From: Bacteroidales bacterium UBA4417
GTDB lineage: Bacteria; Bacteroidota; Bacteroidia; Bacteroidales; UBA4417
Length of the DNA stretch: 7,312 bases
Assembly (NCBI GenBank): GCA_002389705.1
Contig: DGQJ01000233.1
Location: 937 to 8,248 of the forward strand
Reading direction: 5' to 3'
This document shows positions 1 through 7,312 of this stretch, in pieces. How positions within the stretch are numbered: the stretch's first letter is position 1; every line of letters starts with the position of its first letter. The notes under the pieces were generated by a model. The model saw only the letters and a list, made by a program, of their open reading frames with translations. It was not told the origin of the DNA and ran no database searches. A program made the translations under genes and the position numbers.

Positions 1-101
1 TCGAACGATAAATAAACGAACAAACCAGCTTTTGTGCCTTCGTCTTCTGGATAAAGAATATGAGATTAATATACCTTTAATTAACTGGAGTTTTCAGAAA
101 T
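1..101. other. Short non-coding edge region downstream of the efflux operon
   Basis: This stretch lies beyond the adaptor stop codon and runs to the left window edge. I see no start codon followed by a convincing coding frame, no strong GC-rich hairpin followed by a T-run, and no RNA gene. One plus-strand frame is open from the left edge to a TAA at 131-133 and would overlap the adaptor's 3' end convergently. One minus-strand frame is open from about position 65 leftwards with no ATG. Neither is long enough to call. Confidence 0.4.
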
Positions 102-1232
102 CTATTGTGCTGTTAAATTATATGCTCCTTTAACCAGCACTTTTGTAAGATCAGTATTATTAGTTATTTCGATAAATCCTTTTGATATCCTGCCAATATT
201 TACTTTTTGTTTGTGCAGGTAATAGGCTTCATTATCTGATTTCTCAATAAGAAGTACATAATAATCTTTTCCTGATTTGATCAGTGCTTCGCTTGGTAAA
301 GCCCTTGCTTCACTGCTGTTTACAGCAATTAAAGCTTCGATATATGATTGGTTTATCAGGTTGTTTTGCTGGCCATTTTTAATTGCGGCAATACAGGTAA
401 TTGTTTTTGTGTCGGGATTTACAGCTTTGCCGATGGATACGAGTGTAGCTTTGTTCGCAAATGAATTTTCACCAGGTGAACTGAAATTCACGGTTTGGCC
501 CGCTTTTAATTTGGCAATATCTTTTTCGAATACGGAAAGCTGAATTTGCAGTTGGTTTATATCCACGATCTCAACTAGTAATTTCTGCTGCTCAATAAAC
601 TGACCCAGTACAAGGTTCTGCTTTGTGATATATCCGTTTATCGGGCTGATTACTGAGAATGAAGCGTAAAGATCGCCGGCTTCAATCTTTGCAACATTTA
701 ATCGCAGAAGTTCTAATCTTAATTTCAATGAAAGGTATTTTGACTTCGTAGCCTTGTATTCGCTTTCGGTAGCGATAAAATCTTTCTCCGCGCCAATCTT
801 TTCATCGTAGAGCGATTTACTTCTTTCATAATCAGATTTAAGCCGCCTGAGCCTGGCTGAAGTTTCTGCAAATTCCTGTTGCATAGCCATCAGGTCATTT
901 CCCGAAATCATGCATAGCGTTTGACCTTTTTTTACAAAACTACCCATCGAACAGTTTACGGATTCAACTATTCCAGCGATCGGGGTGCCTACCTGAGCCA
1001 TTCCGTTAGCCGCTGCGGTTATGTATCCGTTGCAACGGACTTCGTCCTCGAAAGTCTGAGTACTTATTGTCCCAATCGCCATGCTGTCCGACTTAAACTG
1101 GTTGATTGTAATTTTTATCAGCTGATCTGTTTCGGCTGTGGCATCTTCAGTGGTTTTTGTTGATTTTCCACATCCGGTTGCCAGCAAAATCAATGCGAAA
1201 GGAATAATTCTGAAGTAAGTATATAAATTCAT
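102..1232 (-). CDS. RND efflux periplasmic adaptor (membrane fusion) lipoprotein, CzcB/CusB-like
   Basis: This 376-residue protein is the periplasmic adaptor that bridges the RND pump and the outer-membrane channel in metal export. The N-terminus is a lipoprotein signal: hydrophobic residues 9-19, then the lipobox A18-T19-G20-C21, so mature Cys21 should be lipidated. The fold order fits the HlyD/MFP family. It has a first lipoyl half at about 78-110 (GTPIAGIVESV, GSFVKKGQTL), a charged alpha-helical hairpin at about 112-185, a second lipoyl half at about 193-225 (SPINGYITKQNLVLGQFIEQQ), a beta-barrel at about 226-305 and a membrane-proximal domain to the C-terminus. Length is normal for the family. 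The ATG at 1232 is chosen because it gives the complete lipobox signal and starts 10 bases after the pump stop codon, which implies co-transcription. The spacer AACAACTAAA has no Shine-Dalgarno. Four cysteines besides the lipobox (67, 94, 107, 280) are present. By context it would be called czcB; sequence alone does not fix the metal. Confidence 0.93.
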   Translation of the reverse strand: MNLYTYFRIIPFALILLATGCGKSTKTTEDATAETDQLIKITINQFKSDSMAIGTISTQTFEDEVRCNGYITAAANGMAQVGTPIAGIVESVNCSMGSFVKKGQTLCMISGNDLMAMQQEFAETSARLRRLKSDYERSKSLYDEKIGAEKDFIATESEYKATKSKYLSLKLRLELLRLNVAKIEAGDLYASFSVISPINGYITKQNLVLGQFIEQQKLLVEIVDINQLQIQLSVFEKDIAKLKAGQTVNFSSPGENSFANKATLVSIGKAVNPDTKTITCIAAIKNGQQNNLINQSYIEALIAVNSSEARALPSEALIKSGKDYYVLLIEKSDNEAYYLHKQKVNIGRISKGFIEITNNTDLTKVLVKGAYNLTAQ

Positions 1233-1242
1233 TTTAGTTGTT

Positions 1243-4200
1243 TTAGCGGGTTAAATAATTGATTTCAAGTGCCAGATAGTTGTATTTCGAAACATTTTCA
1301 TAATAATCACGGGTTATGGATAACGCGTTTTCAATACTCATAACAAACTGAAAAAAGTCAATTTCGCCCAACGTATAGGTTCGTTCAGTTGTACGGATTA
1401 TTTCCTCACTCAGCTGTTTTCCTGAAGCGGTATAATAATCAATGGATTCCTGGTATTTCCTTAATTCATTCAGCAAAGAGGCTTGTTTTGCTTTAAGGAT
1501 CGACAATTCACTGGCCTTCATATTTTCGTTTATCTCCACAGCAATTTTGCCTGCCTTAATTTTTGCATTCTGTTCGCTGAAAAACAGAGGGATGCCGAGG
1601 CCAAACTGAAAACCCTGGTAGTTTTTAGAGCCCGCATAGGAATTTGTTCCATTAAAATAACCAAGCGAAATGTCGGGATACAAACGGTTGCGCTCCACCT
1701 TAAGCATTGCAATCTGATAATCGGTTTGCATTCGCAGCAGCTGCATCCCTGCAGTGGAATCGGGAATAACGTCCCTGATTTTTACCAAGTCAAGGTTTTG
1801 CAAAGCAACATCAATTGCCCTGTCGGATTGAATAAGTGCCCGTAATTTTTGATTTTCGTTGGCAAGGCTATATTTTAATTCGTTCAGTAACACTTTTATC
1901 TGCTGCTGTTTAGCGGTTGAGTTGAGCATATCCAGCCGGCTGATATCCCCTTTCTGATAACGCTTATCGGCAATCCGGATAAATCCACTGTACATACTGT
2001 CAATTTTCTGATAAATCCTTTGTTTATTCATCAGGTAAATAATTTCATACCATGCTTGCGAAACTTCCTTTGTGAGCAACTGCTTACGCCTGTAGAACTC
2101 TGTTTCAGCCATTGAAACGCTGATTGTATTTGCCTTTTTCTGGGCCGCGTATAAAGTGGGGAAGTTGAAATTCTGCTCCACACCAAAAACATTGAGCGGA
2201 TAGCCATTCTCGGCAATATTGTTCTGATCTTTTCCATAATAAACCAGAGTTTTGTCTATCGAAAACGCGGATTGTTTAAGCGCGTTACTTTCGTCTATCT
2301 TCAACGCATAGGCATTTATTTCCCTGTTGTTTTGCACAGCCATCTGAATAACGTCCTCAAGGCTGATCTGTTTTGTTTGTCCATACGATACAGCTGAAAA
2401 AGTCAATAAAATCAAGCCAATAACAAGTGGTTTTGCTTTCCGGATGAATTTTAACGGCCATAGCTGAATGCCGGTAACAGTATTGAAAATTTCAAAAAGC
2501 AAGGGCAATGCTATCATAGTAAGTAAAGTTGAAGTTATTAATCCACCAATTACAACTGTGGCTAATGGGCGCTGCACTTCAGCACCCGACCCGGTTGAAA
2601 TAGCCATCGGTAAAAAACCCAGGGCTGCCGCTGCAGCTGTTAAAATAACAGGTCGTAGACGATCCCTGGTTCCTTTCAGGATAAGTTCACGCATATCCTT
2701 CATTCCTCCATGTTGAAGTTCTTTCAGGTGTTCGATAAGTACAATTCCGTTGAGTACCGCAATTCCGAACAGTGCTATAAAGCCTATACCTGCCGAAACG
2801 CTGAATGGCATTCCCCGCATCCAGAGAAATAAAACTCCGCCAACAGTTGCAAGGGGAACAGCGGTAAAAATCATTATTGCGTCTTTGAACGATTTGAAGG
2901 CAAAATGCAGGAAGATAAAAATCAGCAATAAGGCAATCGGAACAGCAAACATAAGCCGGTTGGTTGCATTTTTCAGGTTTTCGAACTGTCCGCCATACGA
3001 AATATAATTGCCGGGTTCCAAGGAGATATTTTTATCAATCTTACTCTGAATATCTTCAACCACCGATTGCAAATCGCGGTTACGCACATTCACACTTACC
3101 ACTACCCGGCGATGCGTATTGTCGCGCGAAATTTTGGCCGGACCTTCATCAAATGTAATATCGGCTAACTCATTCAGCGGAATCTGCTCGCCGTTGAGTA
3201 ACGGGACCTGCAGGTTACGTATATTGTCGATATCCTTACGGTCCTGTTTTTGCAATCGGATAACCATATCAAAACGCTTTTCGCCTTCAAAAACTATTCC
3301 CGCGGTTTCGCCGCCGAAAGCCATGGCCAGATAGCGGTTCAGTGTTTTGGAATCCAGGCCATAATAGGCAATTTTACTCCGGTTGTATTTCACGCTCATT
3401 TGTGGCAGGCCGGCAGTTTTTTCAAGTATAACATCGGCGGCGCCGGGTACATCTTCGATAAGGCTCTTAATTTCAATGGCTTTTTTATTCAGATAATCCA
3501 GGTTTTCGCCAAATATTTTAACGGCAATGTCAGCCCTTACACCTGTGATCAGTTCATTGAATCTCATTTCAATAGGTTGGGTAAACTCATACTCTATACC
3601 CGGAATTACAGATAAAGCCTCCTTGAATTTATCGGCAAGTTCTTCCTTGCTTTCAGCCGAAACCCATTCCTTTCGCGGCTTCAGCTTTATTATCATATCA
3701 ATTTCTTCCATCGACATAGGATCGGTAGGAACTTCCGCGGCTCCGATCCGGCAAACAATCTGATCCACTTCAGGAAAAGCTTTGATAAGGATATTTTCCA
3801 TTCGTGTAGTCATTTCTACTGTTTTGGAAAGGGATGTACCCGTTTTCAGTACAGGTTGAATCACAAAATCACCTTCATCAAGCGTAGGCACAAATTCACC
3901 ACCCATTTTTGAAAATACAAAACCTGTTAAAACCAATGACATTAATGCTGCACCTAAAACAATCCGCTTGTGATTGCACGACCACCGCATGGCTGGAGTA
4001 TAGGTGCGGTAAGCCAGGTTCATAATCCAGCGGGATGGATTAAATTTATGTTCTTTTTCCGGACGCAGAAAAAGCGAAGCTGCAACAGGCAGCCAGGTCA
4101 ATCCCAAAATCATTGCCCCGACAATAGCAAAGCTAAATGACAGTGCCATGGGTCGGAACATTTTGCCTTCGACACCGCTGAGTGATAGAATAGGAATAAA

Positions 4201-5589
4201 AACAATAAGGATAATGACTTGTCCGAAAATAGCCGAACTCATCATCCGCGAAGCTCCTTTAAATGTAATTTTATCTATTAAAACCTGTCGTTCATCACCT
4301 TGTAACCGGTTAAATGCGGCTTTACCTGATGTTATTCGTATCGCAATAAATTCAACAATAATTACGGCACCATCAATTATAATCCCAAAGTCGAGGGCAC
4401 CAAGGCTCATAAGGTTGGCATCAATTCCGAAAACATACATCATCGAAATGGTGAAAAGCAATGCCAGCGGAATCATGGATGCAATTACAAGAGCCGAACG
4501 AACATTCCCTAAAAGAAGAATCACAATCAGTATAACAATCAGGCAGCCTAAAACTAGGTTTTCGACCACAGTAAATGACGTCCTTGATATCAGTTCGCTA
4601 CGCTCCAGAATCGGATTGATAAACACGCCTTCGGGGAGGTTTTTCTGAACTTCGGCAACCCGTTTTTTAACTTCATTGATCACCAGTTTCGAATTGGCGT
4701 TTTTCAGCATCATCACCTGTCCGAGGACTTTTTCGCCCTGTCCGTTTGCTGTTATCGCGCCAAACCTATTTGCGTAGCCGAAATGAACTACTGACAGATC
4801 TTTGACCAGGACCGGAATTCCTCCGGTATTTTTAACGACTATATCTCCAATATCTTCAAGCGATTTTATCTGTCCGTCGCCACGAATAAAATAACTCTGG
4901 TTGGTTTTTTCGATATAAGCACCGCCGGAAATGCTGTTGTTGGCCTCAAGAGCATCGAACACTTCCATTAGAGTTACATTCATGCTGCGCATACGGGCCG
5001 GATCGATGGCTACTTCGTACTGTTTCAGGTAACCTCCCCAACTGTTCACCTCAACAACACCGTTAATGCCCGACAATTGACGTTTTACAATCCAATCCTG
5101 AATTGTACGCAATTCCATTGCCGAATATTTACCTTCAAAACCTGGTTTTACATCGAGAATATACTGATAAATTTCACCAAGGCCTGTAGTAATCGGCCCC
5201 ATAGCAGGAGTTCCGAAACCATCGGGGATATTGGCGGAAGCAGCTTTGATCTTTTCGGCTATCAGTTGGCGTGGTAAATACGTTCCGATCTGGTCGTTAA
5301 AGACAATAGTTACTACAGATAATCCGAATTTTGAAATAGATCGGATTTCAACTACGCCCGGCAGATTTGCCATTTCAAGTTCAACCGGGGCAGTTATAAA
5401 CTGTTCAATTTCCTGGGTCGACAGGTTGCCCGAAGTTGTAATTACCTGCACCTGGTTGTTGGTAATATCAGGCACAGCTCCTACCGGAATCCTGATAATG
5501 GCATAAATCCCAAATGCAGCGACTGTAAGTGTGAAAAGGATTACAATCAGTTTATTCCTGATACTGAAATCAATAATTTTTTCTAACAT
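1243..5589 (-). CDS. czcA: CzcA/CusA-family heavy-metal RND efflux pump fused to a CzcC/TolC-type outer-membrane factor
   Basis: This 1448-residue protein is a proton-driven heavy-metal exporter of the HME-RND family. Residues 1-1045 form a full pump (E. coli CusA is about 1047). TM1 is at about 12-32, a periplasmic loop at 33-338, TM2-TM6 at 340-508, TM7 at about 540-560, a second periplasmic loop at 561-875 and TM8-TM12 at 878-1035. TM4 carries the family proton-relay motif DFGIIIDGAVIIVE with D400, D406 and E413. Aligned by eye, the E. coli CusA copper ligands M573/M623/M672 fall on about T585/E629/E679, favouring divalent cations over Cu(I)/Ag(I). After TM12 comes a signal-peptide-like segment (1047-1070) and then about 378 residues of CzcC/TolC-like sequence, rich in helices and ending LEINYLTR. 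There is no in-frame ATG between M1025 and M1083, so the channel part depends on the pump start. The ATG at 5589 gives the normal N-terminus MLEKIIDFSIRNK. It is the first gene of the operon and the adaptor follows by 10 bases. The family is certain; the czcA symbol rests on the ligand comparison. Confidence 0.95.
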   Translation of the reverse strand: MLEKIIDFSIRNKLIVILFTLTVAAFGIYAIIRIPVGAVPDITNNQVQVITTSGNLSTQEIEQFITAPVELEMANLPGVVEIRSISKFGLSVVTIVFNDQIGTYLPRQLIAEKIKAASANIPDGFGTPAMGPITTGLGEIYQYILDVKPGFEGKYSAMELRTIQDWIVKRQLSGINGVVEVNSWGGYLKQYEVAIDPARMRSMNVTLMEVFDALEANNSISGGAYIEKTNQSYFIRGDGQIKSLEDIGDIVVKNTGGIPVLVKDLSVVHFGYANRFGAITANGQGEKVLGQVMMLKNANSKLVINEVKKRVAEVQKNLPEGVFINPILERSELISRTSFTVVENLVLGCLIVILIVILLLGNVRSALVIASMIPLALLFTISMMYVFGIDANLMSLGALDFGIIIDGAVIIVEFIAIRITSGKAAFNRLQGDERQVLIDKITFKGASRMMSSAIFGQVIILIVFIPILSLSGVEGKMFRPMALSFSFAIVGAMILGLTWLPVAASLFLRPEKEHKFNPSRWIMNLAYRTYTPAMRWSCNHKRIVLGAALMSLVLTGFVFSKMGGEFVPTLDEGDFVIQPVLKTGTSLSKTVEMTTRMENILIKAFPEVDQIVCRIGAAEVPTDPMSMEEIDMIIKLKPRKEWVSAESKEELADKFKEALSVIPGIEYEFTQPIEMRFNELITGVRADIAVKIFGENLDYLNKKAIEIKSLIEDVPGAADVILEKTAGLPQMSVKYNRSKIAYYGLDSKTLNRYLAMAFGGETAGIVFEGEKRFDMVIRLQKQDRKDIDNIRNLQVPLLNGEQIPLNELADITFDEGPAKISRDNTHRRVVVSVNVRNRDLQSVVEDIQSKIDKNISLEPGNYISYGGQFENLKNATNRLMFAVPIALLLIFIFLHFAFKSFKDAIMIFTAVPLATVGGVLFLWMRGMPFSVSAGIGFIALFGIAVLNGIVLIEHLKELQHGGMKDMRELILKGTRDRLRPVILTAAAAALGFLPMAISTGSGAEVQRPLATVVIGGLITSTLLTMIALPLLFEIFNTVTGIQLWPLKFIRKAKPLVIGLILLTFSAVSYGQTKQISLEDVIQMAVQNNREINAYALKIDESNALKQSAFSIDKTLVYYGKDQNNIAENGYPLNVFGVEQNFNFPTLYAAQKKANTISVSMAETEFYRRKQLLTKEVSQAWYEIIYLMNKQRIYQKIDSMYSGFIRIADKRYQKGDISRLDMLNSTAKQQQIKVLLNELKYSLANENQKLRALIQSDRAIDVALQNLDLVKIRDVIPDSTAGMQLLRMQTDYQIAMLKVERNRLYPDISLGYFNGTNSYAGSKNYQGFQFGLGIPLFFSEQNAKIKAGKIAVEINENMKASELSILKAKQASLLNELRKYQESIDYYTASGKQLSEEIIRTTERTYTLGEIDFFQFVMSIENALSITRDYYENVSKYNYLALEINYLTR
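1246..2379 (-). other. CzcC/TolC-like outer-membrane factor domain within the fused pump
   Basis: These bases encode residues 1071-1448 of the fused protein. The domain opens with QISLEDVIQMAVQNN, the usual start of an outer-membrane efflux protein (OEP) repeat. The first long helical repeat runs to about 1260 and includes AKQQQIKVLLNEL. The second starts at about 1282. It has the strand-like YPDISLGYF and FQFGLGIPLF typical of the beta-barrel segments, followed by a long coiled-coil helix pair to the end. Its size is in the range of a trimmed CzcC. It would form the trimeric duct across the outer membrane. It belongs to the same open frame as the pump and is listed separately only to mark the domain. 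Confidence 0.85.
2380..2451 (-). other. Internal signal-peptide-like segment between pump and channel domains
   Basis: Residues 1047-1070 of the fused protein have a positive n-region (KFIRKAK), a hydrophobic core (PLVIGLILLTFSAV) and a small-residue end SYG just before Q1071, which fits the -3/-1 rule of signal peptidase I. RND pumps end in the cytoplasm after TM12, so such a segment would send the following domain into the periplasm. Whether it is cleaved or remains as a thirteenth membrane anchor cannot be told from sequence. Confidence 0.7.
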
Positions 5590-5599
5590 AAGTATGTTA
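5584..5599 (-). repeat. Small hairpin spanning the pump start codon
   Basis: TAACAT and ATGTTA form a perfect 6-bp inverted repeat around a 4-base loop. On the minus strand the ATG start codon begins the 3' arm. The stem is A/U-rich and therefore weak. Any role in translation initiation is inference. Confidence 0.3.
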
Positions 5600-5665
5600 T
5601 ATCAATTGTTATTATTGGTTCGTCAAAAGCAGATACATAAATCCGAAGATCATTCTCTTAAGAAA

Positions 5666-5673
5666 CAAAGTTA
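5666..5673 (-). promoter_or_regulatory. Candidate Bacteroidota -7 element for the efflux operon
   Basis: Read on the minus strand this is TAACTTTG, a full match to TAnnTTTG, the -7 box used by the primary sigma factor in Bacteroidota. It lies 77 bases upstream of the pump ATG, giving a leader of roughly 70 bases. I do not see a clear TTG -33 box at the expected distance, which would fit a weak or activator-dependent promoter, or a chance match. Confidence 0.4.
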
Positions 5674-5711
5674 ACTAATAAGTAATGGAAGAGGTGATTA
5701 ACAGGATTGTT

Positions 5712-5721
5712 TTTTCGAAAA
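5712..5721. repeat. 10-bp palindrome in the divergent intergenic region
   Basis: TTTTCGAAAA is perfectly self-complementary and sits between the two candidate promoters, about 40 bp upstream of the minus-strand -7 box. It could be an operator half of either gene, but short A/T-rich palindromes also occur by chance. Confidence 0.2.
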
Positions 5722-5735
5722 TATTATCTACAACA

Positions 5736-5757
5736 TTGTCTGCTATTTATAAGACAA
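5736..5757. promoter_or_regulatory. Dyad TTGTCT-N10-AGACAA, candidate operator upstream of the ABC-F gene
   Basis: A perfect 6-bp inverted repeat with arms 16 bp apart centre to centre (about one and a half helical turns) ends 7 bases before the plus-strand -7 box. It covers the place where a -33 box or repressor site would be. The bound factor, if any, is unknown, and no regulator gene is in the window. Confidence 0.25.
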
Positions 5758-5764
5758 AAATGAC

Positions 5765-5772
5765 TACTTTTG
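5765..5772 (+). promoter_or_regulatory. Candidate Bacteroidota -7 element for the ABC-F gene
   Basis: TACTTTTG matches TAnnTTTG exactly. It lies 50 bases before the ATG, leaving a leader of roughly 40-45 bases. A TTG at 5736-5738 is the nearest -33 candidate, but the 26-base spacing is longer than usual. The leader ends in an A-rich stretch (ACAAACACAAAATTAA) rather than a Shine-Dalgarno, as is normal in this phylum. Confidence 0.5.
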
Positions 5773-5822
5773 CATCCCTTTAAAGGAGCATGCTTTCAAA
5801 TACATAACAAACACAAAATTAA

Positions 5823-7312
<1,490 letters not shown>

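Noticed and set aside
1..101. Rho-independent terminator for the efflux operon.
   Set aside because: Only short stems such as CCAG/CTGG are present, with no adjacent T-run on the minus strand.
2380..2460. Possible frameshift or assembly join between separate pump and channel genes.
   Set aside because: The frame runs through without a stop, the joint encodes a sensible signal-peptide-like segment, and the same pump-channel fusion is known in Bacteroidota.
4148..4648. 166-codon plus-strand open frame inside the pump gene.
   Set aside because: It is antisense to conserved TM2-TM6 of the RND pump. Its Ile/Arg/Ser-rich translation is what the complement of membrane-segment codons gives.
5790..5807. 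Five-codon leader ORF (ATG CTT TCA AAT ACA TAA) directly after AAAGGAG, upstream of the ABC-F gene, as a possible attenuation peptide.
   Set aside because: The GGAG is only one base from this ATG, too close for initiation, and 34 bases from the real ATG. No competing hairpins or terminator follow, so there is no attenuator structure to support it.

Overview
The window looks like chromosomal DNA of a member of the Bacteroidota. Four things suggest this. Both divergent leaders carry the Bacteroidota -7 promoter element TAnnTTTG. The gene starts lack a Shine-Dalgarno sequence at normal spacing and have A/T-rich leaders instead. The RND pump is fused to a TolC-type outer-membrane factor, an arrangement I know from this phylum. 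The ABC-F protein has the sequence style of Bacteroidota YbiT/YkpA homologues. I cannot place it below phylum.

Layout: positions 1-101 are the end of an intergenic or edge region with no gene I can support. Positions 102-5589, read on the minus strand, hold a two-gene heavy-metal efflux operon. The first gene (1243-5589) encodes a 1448-residue CzcA/CusA-type RND pump whose C-terminal ~380 residues are a CzcC/TolC-like outer-membrane channel preceded by an internal signal-peptide-like segment. The second gene (102-1232) follows after 10 bases and encodes the periplasmic adaptor lipoprotein. Together they supply all three parts of a tripartite export system (inner-membrane pump, adaptor, outer-membrane duct) from two reading frames. 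The proton-relay motif is intact. The positions matching the copper-binding methionines of E. coli CusA are Thr/Glu/Glu, which points to divalent cations (Zn/Co/Cd/Ni) rather than Cu(I)/Ag(I).

Positions 5590-5822 are a 233-bp divergent intergenic region with a candidate promoter in each direction and small dyad symmetries. From 5823 to the right edge, on the plus strand, lies an ABC-F ATPase of the YbiT/YkpA type, truncated by the window after 496 codons. Its first nucleotide-binding domain is canonical. Its second lacks the Walker A lysine and the catalytic glutamate, so the protein is predicted to have one active and one degenerate composite ATP site. It is divergent from the efflux operon and shows no obvious functional link to it.

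No RNA gene, CRISPR array, insertion sequence or metal-responsive regulator gene is visible. The most notable features are the single-chain pump/channel fusion with its internal signal peptide and the asymmetric ABC-F protein. Both are probably conserved lineage traits rather than new systems.
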